DNA of 14,470 nucleotides from Oscillospiraceae bacterium (GTDB lineage: Bacteria > Bacillota > Clostridia > Oscillospirales > Oscillospiraceae). The notes under the pieces were generated by a model that was given only the letters and a program-made list of their open reading frames with translations, was not told the DNA's origin and did not search any database. Made by a program: the position numbers and the translations under genes. Shown here one piece after another: positions 1 to 6,998 of this stretch. Position 1 is the first letter of the stretch. Every line of letters begins with the position of its first letter. Location of the stretch: the NCBI GenBank assembly GCA_016296235.1, contig JAEDJR010000028.1, positions 1 through 14,470 of the forward strand, in the 5' to 3' direction.

Positions 1-185
1 CAGGCCCGTTTTTCCATGTTGTCTCTCAAAGCCAACACTCCCTGCACACCGTTCTATGGCAGTCTATGCGCAGGGCAGACAGGATATGCCGTGATACCTT
101 TCCGGGATCAACATACCGGCTTTCCGGAAGTGCTCCGAAAAGCCGGTCAAATTCTCTTGTTGTAGGATTCGCTAAAAAGGCAACG
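1..185. other. Non-coding or unresolved stretch downstream of the B12 operon
   Basis: No frame here gives a recognisable protein. The minus-strand reading frame that covers most of it runs out of phase with the CGGC-domain gene and has no family I recognise. A minus-strand ATG at positions 17-15 (reading M-E-K-R-A off the window edge) could begin a further gene, but only a weak GAGAG lies before it, so I do not call it. The stretch carries the inverted repeat at 116-146. Confidence 0.4.
116..146. repeat. 13-bp inverted repeat (hairpin)
   Basis: Arms 116-128 and 134-146 are inverted copies with one mismatch (a G-T wobble in RNA) around a 5-nt loop. It sits about 40 bp past the stop codon of the last B12-operon gene. 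No U-tract follows it in the operon direction, so it is not a standard intrinsic terminator. It could stabilise a 3' end or be part of a palindromic repeat. Confidence 0.6.
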
Positions 186-524
186 TCAGTGGGTTCTCCA
201 GACGACTTCGATTCCCCGGGCTTCCAGCCAGGCGGCAGCCTGTGCCATTTGGGAGCACCGGGCGCCGTTCTTCTTCTGAGCGCAGACGCCGATGTGGGCA
301 GCGTCCACGCCGCAGGAGGCAATGCGTTCCAGCTTTTCCAGCATCCCGGGATCCTCTGTTGGATTCTCGCCGCAATGGCTGCACCGCAGGAAGGCGCACA
401 GCTGCACTTCCTGGCCGGCGTAGGGTACAAAACCGCCCCGGCGGGCGGCCAGGGCCTCCAGACAGGAGACGCCGGCACACACGTCATTGGCCTGCAGGCA
501 GGTCAGAATTGCAAGCTTTTTCAC
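186..524 (-). CDS. CGGC-domain cysteine-rich protein, last gene of the corrinoid-uptake operon
   Basis: This 112-residue soluble protein matches the CGGC domain family (predicted metal-binding, function unproven). Visible family marks are an N-terminal strand ending in Cys9, then Cys16 and Cys21, the central C-x-x-C at 48-51 reading C-S-H-C where most members have C-G-G-C, further cysteines at 71, 81 and 90, and a C-terminal strand ending in T-H. There are nine cysteines in all. I chose the GTG at 524 because AAGGAG stands about ten bases before it and the family begins with K-K-L-A-I-L; the open frame continues upstream without such a signal. Its start lies 41 bp inside the 3' end of the ATPase gene, so it is probably translationally coupled and under the same cobalamin riboswitch. 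A role in cobalt or corrinoid handling is inference from context only. Confidence 0.85.
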   Translation of the reverse strand: MKKLAILTCLQANDVCAGVSCLEALAARRGGFVPYAGQEVQLCAFLRCSHCGENPTEDPGMLEKLERIASCGVDAAHIGVCAQKKNGARCSQMAQAAAWLEARGIEVVWRTH

Positions 525-1302
525 AGATGTTTTTCTCCTTTTCGGCAGGGTAGTAGAGAATCCGCAAAAGGCCGTTTCGGTCCCGGAATACCTCGGCCTC
601 AACCTCGTAGACCTCCCGGATCAGCGCCGGAGTCAGCACATCCTCCGGCGTACCGGCTGCCACCACCTTGCCGGCCTTCATGACGTAGATCCTGGTGCAG
701 TACATAGCGGCCAGGTTCAGATCATGGACCGCGGAGATCACCGTTCGCTTCAGACCCTTGACGATGTCCATGAGCTGTAGCTGATACTGGATATCCATAT
801 GGTTGGTTGGCTCGTCCAGGACCAGACACGGCGTCTGCTGGGCCAGAGCCCGGGCCAGAATCACCCGCTGCTGCTCACCGCCGGACAGGGTGGAAAAACT
901 CCGCTCCCGGAAGGCGCTCATGCCCACCAGCTCCAGGGATTCCCGGACGATCTGCAAATCCTGGGCGTTATCTCCCTCCAGAGGCTTTTTGTGGGGAGAA
1001 CGGCCCATGAGCACGACCTCCTGCACAGAGAAGTCAAAGTTATAGTAATTGTGTTGGGCCAGCACCGCGATCCGTCTGGCGGATTCCCGGAAGGAATAGT
1101 CTGTCAGAGACTTTCCGTCCAGATAGATCGCGCCGCCGGTGGGTCGGAGCACCCTGTAGATACATTTCAACAGGGTACTTTTTCCGCTGCCGTTGGGGCC
1201 GATGACGCCGATGAATTCATCGGTTCCCGCCTGCATGGAGACGCCCCGCAGGATGTCCGTACCGCCCAGCCGTGCCAGCAGTTCCTTGACTTGCAGCTCC
1301 AT
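484..1302 (-). CDS. btuD: ABC transporter ATP-binding protein, corrinoid uptake (BtuD/FecE-like)
   Basis: This is the cytoplasmic ATPase that powers import through the adjacent FecCD-type permease. Numbering from the GTG at 1305, it has Walker A GPNGSGKST at 36-44, Q-loop Gln84, signature LSGGEQQR at 140-147, Walker B CLVLDEP at 160-166, a D-loop (HMD) near 169-171 and switch His194. Its length of about 272 residues is normal for the family. Two starts are possible: GTG at 1305 and ATG at 1302. I prefer the ATG, which forms a TGATG overlap with the permease stop and has GGAGG nine bases before it. Sequence alone does not separate siderophore, heme and B12 ATPases of this group. The B12 assignment rests on the riboswitch in front of the operon. 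The last 13 codons overlap the CGGC-domain gene. Confidence 0.93.
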   Translation of the reverse strand: MELQVKELLARLGGTDILRGVSMQAGTDEFIGVIGPNGSGKSTLLKCIYRVLRPTGGAIYLDGKSLTDYSFRESARRIAVLAQHNYYNFDFSVQEVVLMGRSPHKKPLEGDNAQDLQIVRESLELVGMSAFRERSFSTLSGGEQQRVILARALAQQTPCLVLDEPTNHMDIQYQLQLMDIVKGLKRTVISAVHDLNLAAMYCTRIYVMKAGKVVAAGTPEDVLTPALIREVYEVEAEVFRDRNGLLRILYYPAEKEKNICEKACNSDLPAGQ

Positions 1303-2381
1303 CACGCGCCGCCTCCAAATCCATACCGTTTTCTTGCCATGAGATAGATGAAACAGGGTGCGCCGATCATGGACGTCAGTATGCCGATCGGCAGCTCCTG
1401 TCCGGGAATGATGGTACGGCAGGCCACGTCAGCCCAAAGCAGGAAGATGGAGCCGGTCAGGGCCGACAGAGGCAGCAGCCGCTTGTGGTTGGTGCCGTAG
1501 AGCATCCGGATCACATGGGGAATCACCAATCCCACGAAACCGATCATGCCGGCAGCGTACACCGCGAAGCCCACCATGGCGGCGGAGACCAGCAGATACA
1601 GCTGCCGCCGCCGGTGCAGGTCTGTGCCCAGGGTCACGGCAGCTTCATCGCCCAGCAGCATCAGGTTGAGCGTGCGGTACTGGGTCATGAAGAAGATCGT
1701 GCCAGCCAGTACCACCAGCAGAACGACGCCGTCCAGCGCCCAGGTGGCGCCGCCCAAGGCACCCATCATCCAATAGGTGACGGTCTGCATCCCCTCCCGG
1801 TCATGGGCAAAATAGACGACAAAACTGGAGAACGCACCGCAGACGGAACTCAGGGCCGTACCAGCCAGCAGCAGCTTCACGGAGTTGGCCCGCCCGCCGA
1901 TATTGGCCAGGCCCACCACCGCCAGGGACACCAAAAAAGCGCCTAAAAACGCCATAACACCGACAAAGTTTTTGCCAAATATGACGCCGACGCCCAGCAG
2001 AATGGCCAGGGTTGCGCCCAAAGACGCGCCGGAGGAGATGCCCAGCACATAGGGATCCGCCAGCGGGTTCTTGACGATGGCCTGCATCACCACCCCGCAC
2101 ACGGCCAGGCCCATGCCGATGGCGATGGCCAGAATCAGCCGGGGCAGACGGATGTACCACACAGTGCGGAACAGACTGCCGTCGCCCCAGGAACCATCTT
2201 GCAGAAAAATCAGATGGTACAGCTTTTCCACCAGAAGCCGGTAGACGTCGCCGATGGGGATTTCCACAGAGCCAAAAGTCACTGCCGCCAACAGAGACAG
2301 AACCAGCGCTCCCAGCAGAACCACCATGGAGATCACAGCGGCGGGCCTCCCGTGCAGGAGGCCCTTTTTCTCTTCGCCCAT
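1302..2381 (-). CDS. btuC: FecCD/BtuC-family permease, corrinoid uptake
   Basis: This polytopic inner-membrane protein of about 359 residues should form the dimeric channel of the importer. A hydrophobic segment near residues 17-38 is followed by the family block RLPRLILAIAIG near 80-91, then KNPLADPYVLGISSGASLG near 106-124, and the cytoplasmic coupling helix region GFVGLVIPHVIRML near 283-296. About ten membrane segments are expected for the family. The ATG at 2381 is preceded by GGTGA and lies 9 bp after the binding-protein stop; a GTG at 2387 is an alternative that adds two residues. The stop overlaps the start of the ATPase gene. A hairpin-forming stretch lies in the first codons (2343-2364). 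As with its partner, the substrate call depends on the upstream riboswitch. Confidence 0.93.
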   Translation of the reverse strand: MGEEKKGLLHGRPAAVISMVVLLGALVLSLLAAVTFGSVEIPIGDVYRLLVEKLYHLIFLQDGSWGDGSLFRTVWYIRLPRLILAIAIGMGLAVCGVVMQAIVKNPLADPYVLGISSGASLGATLAILLGVGVIFGKNFVGVMAFLGAFLVSLAVVGLANIGGRANSVKLLLAGTALSSVCGAFSSFVVYFAHDREGMQTVTYWMMGALGGATWALDGVVLLVVLAGTIFFMTQYRTLNLMLLGDEAAVTLGTDLHRRRQLYLLVSAAMVGFAVYAAGMIGFVGLVIPHVIRMLYGTNHKRLLPLSALTGSIFLLWADVACRTIIPGQELPIGILTSMIGAPCFIYLMARKRYGFGGGA

Positions 2382-2390
2382 TTTCACCGC

Positions 2391-3476
2391 TTACTGATAC
2401 AGCGCAGGATACATGCCCGCGGCAAAGGTGCGGATACCGTCAATGGAACGGACGGTGGAGGCATACATGTCGCCCAGCATAATGGGATAGACGCGGGCGT
2501 TCTTTACGGCGCTCAGATCAGCAAAGGCCGGGTCATCCAGAACCATGGCCATCATTTCAGCCTCTACGGTTTCCGTGCGGGCCATGTAAACCACAAAGAT
2601 CACGTCCGGATCCAGCGCTACCAGATCCTCCTTGCCGAACTCAGAGGCGTCGGGATCTGCCAGCACGCCGCCCAGGGCTTCCACCATGTTGCCGCCCAGC
2701 TGGCTGGCGCCGTAGTTGCTGATGCTGTCACCCAGGAATTCAATGACAGCAACCTTGGGCGCGTCCTGACCGGCAGTCTGTTCCAGGACATTGGAAATCT
2801 CGTTTTTCATCTCGTCCACCAGAGCCTGGGCCTTTTCTTCCACATGGAAAATCTTGCCGATGTTCAGCAGGTCGGTGTATTCATTCTCCAGGGTTCTGGC
2901 ATGGCCGCCCCGGCGGGTGTTGGTGCTGATATAGGTGTTGGTGCCGTTTGCAATCCACTCTTTCTGGTCGCCCAGCTTCTTTTCACTGAACAGCGAGCCC
3001 CAGGTGAAGATCAGATCCGGCTCCATCATGGTGACGGTTTCCTTATCGGGAGAGAATACGTCCTCGTTGTAATGCATCTTGGCCAGGCCTGCCTCCCATT
3101 CTTCCTTCACTGGGTTATCCAGGCCGTAGGAGGCGATGACGCAGTCCTCCAGCCCCAGGGCGATCATGGTTTCAATGCAGCCCTGATAGACGCAGATGAC
3201 CTTTTCCGGCGCTTTTTCATAGGTCGTGGTGATTTCATTGCCTTCGTAATCGTAGGTCGTGATGGTCACGGGGTAGTAGCTTTCCTCCGGCTTGTTCGGT
3301 TCTTCGGCTGCAGTCGGTTCTTCGGCTACAGCCGGTTCTTCGGTGGCCTGGGGTGTTTCGGATGCCGGTTTCGTGGCCGGCTCCGGTGCGGTTTCGGTCT
3401 TCTGTCCGCAGGCAGCCAGGGCCAGCAGCATACAAAGAACCAGCAGCAAGGCTGCAGCACGATGGAAATGTTTCAT
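2391..3476 (-). CDS. btuF: Corrinoid ABC transporter substrate-binding lipoprotein (BtuF-like)
   Basis: This 361-residue protein has a lipoprotein signal: basic N-terminus (K2, H4, R6), a leucine-rich core, and lipobox L-A-A-C with Cys23 as the lipidated residue. A Glu/Pro/Ala/Thr-rich spacer follows (about 24-66) with repeated T-E-E-P and A-E-E-P units, which probably holds the domain off the membrane. The rest matches the periplasmic-binding-protein type 2 fold (family of BtuF/FepB), starting around Y-P-V-T-I-T-T-Y and including the P-E-K-V-I-C segment and a C-terminal R-V-Y-P-I strand. GGAGG lies eight bases before the ATG. It is first in the operon, behind a cobalamin riboswitch and terminator, so vitamin B12 or a related corrinoid is the likely ligand. 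No residue visible here proves the ligand on its own. Confidence 0.92.
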   Translation of the reverse strand: MKHFHRAAALLLVLCMLLALAACGQKTETAPEPATKPASETPQATEEPAVAEEPTAAEEPNKPEESYYPVTITTYDYEGNEITTTYEKAPEKVICVYQGCIETMIALGLEDCVIASYGLDNPVKEEWEAGLAKMHYNEDVFSPDKETVTMMEPDLIFTWGSLFSEKKLGDQKEWIANGTNTYISTNTRRGGHARTLENEYTDLLNIGKIFHVEEKAQALVDEMKNEISNVLEQTAGQDAPKVAVIEFLGDSISNYGASQLGGNMVEALGGVLADPDASEFGKEDLVALDPDVIFVVYMARTETVEAEMMAMVLDDPAFADLSAVKNARVYPIMLGDMYASTVRSIDGIRTFAAGMYPALYQ

Positions 3477-3549
3477 CTTTTTTTCCTCCAGTCATTGTGT
3501 TTATATTCTCATGCCGCTTCCGGAGGTACCTTCCGGACCGGACATAAGG

Positions 3550-3590
3550 ACTAACAAAATGCTGCGGCAGCCCATAAGGACTGCCGCAGC
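3550..3590 (-). terminator. Intrinsic terminator of the cobalamin riboswitch (expression platform)
   Basis: A perfect 10-bp stem, GCTGCGGCAG with CTGCCGCAGC (3561-3570 and 3581-3590), has a 10-nt loop. On the minus strand it is followed by ATTTTGTTAG. It lies between the aptamer and the first gene, where a ligand-dependent terminator is expected. The opposite strand also has five Ts after the stem (3593-3597), so it may stop transcription both ways. I could not identify a convincing antiterminator by eye. Confidence 0.75.
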
Positions 3591-3649
3591 CGTTTTTCTG
3601 CATGCACAAATACACACCGGCCCCATAGACGCAGAACCGGATGCTTCAT

Positions 3650-3835
3650 CATTTGAACAGGTCTCCTGGCTTGCGCCTCGTCAAACCTGACACAGCCTTC
3701 TCAGGAGGATTTCTCCCAATGACCGACTTTCGTCTTGTGCCGGTTCTCCGCGCTTACAGTGGCGGTACCGCTCCGGATTTGCACCGGATTCTCTATTCTC
3801 CGCTGAGCCCATACGGCGGCAGCGGCATTCAAATG
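3650..3835 (-). promoter_or_regulatory. Cobalamin (adenosylcobalamin-type) riboswitch aptamer
   Basis: Read on the minus strand, the region shows the hallmark order of a B12 riboswitch: GAATCCGGTGCAAATCCGGA, then GCGGTACCGCCACTGTAAGC (the B12-box core), a G-T-C-G-G segment, and near the 3' side AAGCCAGGAGACCTG. A P1 helix can be drawn from CATTTGAA (3835-3828) with TTCAAATG (3657-3650), which sets the limits. By family knowledge, ligand binding lowers expression of B12 uptake or synthesis genes. It lies between a consensus promoter and the btuF-like gene. Confidence 0.95.
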
Positions 3836-3856
3836 GGTATTGAAATTTCCGCCATA

Positions 3857-3885
3857 ACAATACTCTTTTTGATGCGCTTTGTCAA
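3857..3885 (-). promoter_or_regulatory. Sigma-A promoter of the corrinoid-uptake operon
   Basis: A perfect -35 TTGACA (3885-3880), a 17-bp spacer and -10 TATTGT (3862-3857) place the start of transcription near 3850, just before the riboswitch P1 helix. It is divergent from the dnaD-like gene promoter, with only about 25 bp between the two -35 boxes. Confidence 0.8.
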
Positions 3886-3909
3886 CCCCCCAAATTCCCG
3901 CCGCGCCGC

Positions 3910-3938
3910 TTGTCCTCGGGAGAAATCTGTGCTATACT
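3910..3938 (+). promoter_or_regulatory. Extended -10 promoter of the dnaD-dnaI-like operon
   Basis: -35 TTGTCC (3910-3915), a 17-bp spacer and -10 TATACT (3933-3938) with a TG one base before it, giving TGCTATACT. The ribosome binding site of the first gene begins about 27 bp downstream. Confidence 0.75.
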
Positions 3939-3977
3939 ATCGAAAAGCAAAGTTTTCTGCAAAACGGAGGGACATCT

Positions 3978-4853
3978 ATGACGGAACAGCCGCTGACAAT
4001 TCCGGAGCGGGACTGGCGGAAACTGCTGGCAGCAGCCTCCGGCGACGCTGCGCTTCTGTATCTCTATCAGCGGGCAGGCGGTACGCCGGATCAGGCGGAA
4101 AGCTCTCTGCGGCTGGACAAGGCCCGTCTCGAGTGTGCCGTGGCGTCCCTGAAGCAGATGGGTCTGTGGCCGGAGGAGCCGAAGCCCCTGCGCCCTGCCC
4201 AGCCCCCTGTCTACACGGAGGCTGACCTGATCCGCGCCGAGCGGGAGAGCGATTTCCCCCAGCTGCTGGGAGAGGCCCAGCGCAGGTTCGGCCGCATTCT
4301 CAGCGTGGAAGAGGCCAAGGTGCTGCTGTCCCTCTACGACTATCTGGGCATGCCTGCCGACGTTATCAGCATTCTGCTGTCCTACTGCATCCAGCGGGCC
4401 CGTGCCCGGGGCAGCCTGCGCAACCCCTCCATGCACACCGTGGAACGGGAGGCCTATCACTGGGCCGATCTGGGTATCGACACCATGGAGGAAGCCGCCT
4501 CCTATATGCAGATGCAGCTGGAACGCCAGAGCCGGGTGGGTCAGATCCGCCAGGCCCTGCAGCTGGGCGACCGGAAGCTGAGCCCCGGAGAGGAAAAAAT
4601 GGTGCTCCAGTGGCTCGACTGGGGCTTCGGCCCGGCAGAGGTGGCCCGGGCCTACGAGAAAACCTGCATGAACACCGGCGGGCTGAAATGGCCCTATCTC
4701 AACTCCATCCTCAAAAGCTGGCATAGCCAGGGGCTCCACACGCTCCAGGCCATTGAGACCGGCGACAGAGCCCCCGGCGCCGCCCAGAGCCAGGAGCCCA
4801 GCCAGTGGGCCAGAGACGCCGTGGCGCGGATGATGCGTAATCAGGAGGAATAA
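3978..4853 (+). CDS. DnaD-domain replication initiation / primosome protein
   Basis: This 291-residue protein probably helps recruit the replicative helicase at origins or stalled forks, as DnaD and DnaB do in Bacillus. Residues about 12-66 look like a small helical, winged-helix-like N-terminal domain. Two DnaD-type (DnaB_2) repeats follow. The first, about 95-167, contains R-F-G-R-I-L-S-V-E-E-A. The second, about 190-256, has L-S-P-G-E-E and the signature YLNSILKSW (240-248) followed by G-L-H-T, matching the family Y-x-x-x-I-L-x-x-W pattern. The tail is Gln/Arg-rich. I chose the ATG at 3978 because CGGAGGG stands 6 bases before it and the promoter lies just upstream; the open frame extends back to 3879, across the promoter. 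The stop is 3 bp before the helicase-loader gene, whose ribosome binding site lies inside the last codons. Confidence 0.9.
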   Translation: MTEQPLTIPERDWRKLLAAASGDAALLYLYQRAGGTPDQAESSLRLDKARLECAVASLKQMGLWPEEPKPLRPAQPPVYTEADLIRAERESDFPQLLGEAQRRFGRILSVEEAKVLLSLYDYLGMPADVISILLSYCIQRARARGSLRNPSMHTVEREAYHWADLGIDTMEEAASYMQMQLERQSRVGQIRQALQLGDRKLSPGEEKMVLQWLDWGFGPAEVARAYEKTCMNTGGLKWPYLNSILKSWHSQGLHTLQAIETGDRAPGAAQSQEPSQWARDAVARMMRNQEE

Positions 4854-4856
4854 CCT

Positions 4857-5828
4857 ATGGCCTACAGTGAACAGGTTCTGCGCCGGGCACAGGCCCGATT
4901 GGCTCAGGAAAAAGCCAACTGTGAAGCCGAAGCCGCTGCCCGGACAGAGCAGATTTACCGGCAGTTCCCCCGTCTGCGGGAAATTGACCACGCTATGCGC
5001 CAGTCGGTGGCCAAGGCCGTTTCGGCCGCTTTCCGCAAAGGGACGGACACTACGGCGGCCATTGACGCCATTAAAAAAGAAAACCTAGCCCTGCAGCAGG
5101 AGCGGGAATGGATTCTGGAGGCCAACGATCTGGACGAATCCGCCCTGGAGCCGGCGGTGATCTGCCCCCAGTGCGGAGGCAGCGGCTATGTGGGTGCCGC
5201 CATGTGCGAGTGCCTGCAGGAGCTGTGCCGCCAGGAACAGAAAAAGGAGCTGTCCAGCCTGCTGAGCGGCCGGGAGCATTTCGACCAGTTCCGTCTGGAG
5301 TATTATCCCACGGAGCCGGACCCTGCCATGGGTATCTCTCCCCGGCAGCTTATGCAGACCACCTACACCCATTGCCGCCAGTACGCCCGGGAATTCAGCC
5401 GCAAGTCCCCCTCCCTGCTGTTCAGCGGCGGACCGGGTCTGGGGAAAACGTTTCTCTCCGCCTGCATCGCCAGATCCGTCGCCGACAGCGGTTTCTCTGT
5501 GGTCTATGACACGGCCGGCAAGCTGCTTTCCGACTTTGAAGCTGTCAAATTCGGCAGCGGCGCCGGGGATCTGACCAGGAAATATCTGGCCTGCGATTTG
5601 CTGATTATTGATGATCTGGGCACGGAAATGACCACGCAGTTTACCCAGTCGGTGTTGTATCAGGTTATCAACACCCGGCTTATGGAGGGTACCCCAGCGA
5701 TCATCTCCACAAATCTGGATGATAAGGGGCTGCGGCAGCGCTATTCCGCCCCGATTGCATCCCGGCTGCTCGGATCTTATGAAACCTGCCTGTTTCTGGG
5801 CCGGGATATCCGCCAGCTGCGGCGATAA
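4857..5828 (+). CDS. DnaI/DnaC-like helicase-loader ATPase
   Basis: This 323-residue AAA+ protein is predicted to load the DnaB-type helicase together with the DnaD-like protein. Residues 1-100 are a charged, largely helical region, probably helicase-binding. A zinc-finger-like set follows: C103-P-Q-C106 and C117-E-C119. The AAA+ module has Walker A GGPGLGKT at 191-198, Walker B LLIIDDLG at 248-255, sensor-1 S-T-N at 284-286, and a conserved R-I/L-A-S-R-L-L-G type segment near 297-306 that should supply the arginine finger. The order zinc finger then AAA+ matches DnaI/DnaC-family loaders rather than IstB, and no transposase lies nearby. AGGAGGAA overlaps the upstream gene's end, so the pair is co-translated. 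Confidence 0.92.
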   Translation: MAYSEQVLRRAQARLAQEKANCEAEAAARTEQIYRQFPRLREIDHAMRQSVAKAVSAAFRKGTDTTAAIDAIKKENLALQQEREWILEANDLDESALEPAVICPQCGGSGYVGAAMCECLQELCRQEQKKELSSLLSGREHFDQFRLEYYPTEPDPAMGISPRQLMQTTYTHCRQYAREFSRKSPSLLFSGGPGLGKTFLSACIARSVADSGFSVVYDTAGKLLSDFEAVKFGSGAGDLTRKYLACDLLIIDDLGTEMTTQFTQSVLYQVINTRLMEGTPAIISTNLDDKGLRQRYSAPIASRLLGSYETCLFLGRDIRQLRR

Positions 5829-5878
5829 AATTTTCCTCCCTGCATATCCTAGCAGTACGCTCTCTTGGAGGATCCGCC

Positions 5879-6955
5879 ATGCTCAACCAAACTGTTGACA
5901 ATCTGACGCCGCTGCTGTCCCTTCTGCGGCAGCCGTCCTTCTGTCTGCGCCCGGACGGCAGTCTTGTGTGCAATGCCTGGGCCAAGGAACTGGCGCCGGC
6001 CGGCGGACAGGCGCTGTCTGCGTGGCTGGGCAGCTCTGCCCCCCTGTGGGACAGTTGGGACCGGGAAAGCGTGCTGCACCTGTCTCTGGCATGCAACGGA
6101 ACGGAATTTGAAGTCTCGGTCGAAGCGCTGACCGACGGTTCCCTGTTTTTGCTGACTCCCAGGAACGGGCCGGAGGCCGCAGATGCGGCGCTTTCCGCTG
6201 CATCCCAGGTTCTTCGGCAGCCCCTGGCCGATCTGGCCGCCCTGCTGCAGCCCCTGGCAGAAGACCCCGATCTGAGCAGCCGCACGGCCGCCATGACCCG
6301 GCAGGTCTACCGGCTGACACGGATCGCCGGAAATCTGGCTGATCTGGAACGGCTGCGCCAAAGTGACTGCCAGCCCCGCCTCCAGCTGCTGGATCTGAAC
6401 GCCTTTCTGGCACCCCTGCTGCAGGAGGTCGAGTCCCTGTGCGGCAGCGCCGGCCGGACGCTGACCTTTGCTCTCCCGGCCAAGACCGTCCTTCTGCAGG
6501 CAGATCCGCAGCTGGTGGAACGCGCGCTGCTCAATCTGGTTTCCAACGCCCTGAAGTTCAGTCCGCCGGACACGCCCATTGTATTTCAGGTCCGCACAAC
6601 TCAGACCCATGTGCTGCTGCAGGTGCAGAACCGGTGCAGTACCGGCAGCGCTGAGCTGCTGCAATCGGCCTTTCACCGCCTGGAGCAGCGCAGCCAGCTT
6701 CCGGACCCATGCTGGGGTGTCGGTCTCGGGCTGCCTCTGGCCCAGGCCATCGCCAAGCTCCACGGCGGCGCCGTGGCGGTGGAGGCCGCCCGGAGTGGCC
6801 TTGCCACGGTCACCCTGTCCCTTGACCGCCGCCGTCCGCTGAAGGCGCCCCTGCTGGAAGCGCCGCCCTTCGAATACACCGGCGGCATGCGCCGCACCCT
6901 GGTGGAGCTGTCCGATTCTCTCCCCAACTGTCTGTTCCAGCATCACGCACTGTAA
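5879..6955 (+). CDS. Degenerate sensor histidine kinase (predicted pseudokinase)
   Basis: This 358-residue soluble protein has no membrane segment. Residues about 10-95 resemble a small PAS-like sensor. About 103-160 aligns with a HisKA dimerisation domain, but the phosphoacceptor box reads S-Q-V-L-R-Q-P-L (109-116) where active kinases have S-H-E-L-R-T-P-L, so His is replaced by Gln110. About 170-315 is a HATPase domain: the N box LLNLVSNALKFSP (217-229) and the G2 box G-V-G-L-G-L (280-285) are present, but the G1 box D-x-G-x-G is replaced by N-R-C-S-T-G near 251-256. Autophosphorylation therefore looks impossible and ATP binding doubtful. A C-terminal tail (about 330-358) follows the ATPase fold. 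TTGGAGGA stands before the ATG. It lies 50 bp after the helicase-loader gene with no terminator between, so it is probably in the same operon. The partner and signal are unknown. Confidence 0.82.
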   Translation: MLNQTVDNLTPLLSLLRQPSFCLRPDGSLVCNAWAKELAPAGGQALSAWLGSSAPLWDSWDRESVLHLSLACNGTEFEVSVEALTDGSLFLLTPRNGPEAADAALSAASQVLRQPLADLAALLQPLAEDPDLSSRTAAMTRQVYRLTRIAGNLADLERLRQSDCQPRLQLLDLNAFLAPLLQEVESLCGSAGRTLTFALPAKTVLLQADPQLVERALLNLVSNALKFSPPDTPIVFQVRTTQTHVLLQVQNRCSTGSAELLQSAFHRLEQRSQLPDPCWGVGLGLPLAQAIAKLHGGAVAVEAARSGLATVTLSLDRRRPLKAPLLEAPPFEYTGGMRRTLVELSDSLPNCLFQHHAL

Positions 6956-6960
6956 AAATA

Positions 6961-6995
6961 CGCCCGCAGCCGGTTGACTGCGGGCGTGGTTTTTT
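6961..6995 (+). terminator. Bidirectional intrinsic terminator between convergent genes
   Basis: A 9-bp GC-rich stem CGCCCGCAG with CTGCGGGCG (6961-6969, 6978-6986) has an 8-nt loop. It is followed by TGG and six Ts on the plus strand, and by TATTTTTA on the minus strand. It lies between the end of the pseudokinase gene and the end of yebC, so it can serve both. Confidence 0.88.
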
Positions 6996-6998
6996 CCA

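Noticed and set aside
26..487. Minus-strand open frame overlapping the CGGC-domain gene
   Set aside because: Most of it is the same DNA as the CGGC gene read in another frame. The part past 185 has no recognisable similarity, so it was not called as a gene remnant.
2199..3554. Long plus-strand open frame opposite the permease and binding-protein genes
   Set aside because: It is antisense to two clear ABC-transporter genes, has no recognisable domain, and has a skewed His/Gln/Gly-rich composition typical of frames opposite GC-rich genes.
3882..4991. 369-codon minus-strand open frame opposite the dnaD-like gene
   Set aside because: It crosses two promoters and two well-supported genes, lacks a ribosome binding site and has no recognisable domain.
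4857..5828. IstB transposition helper
   Set aside because: The AAA+ core resembles IstB, but the N-terminal zinc-finger region, the coupled DnaD-like gene and the lack of an IstA gene favour a helicase loader.
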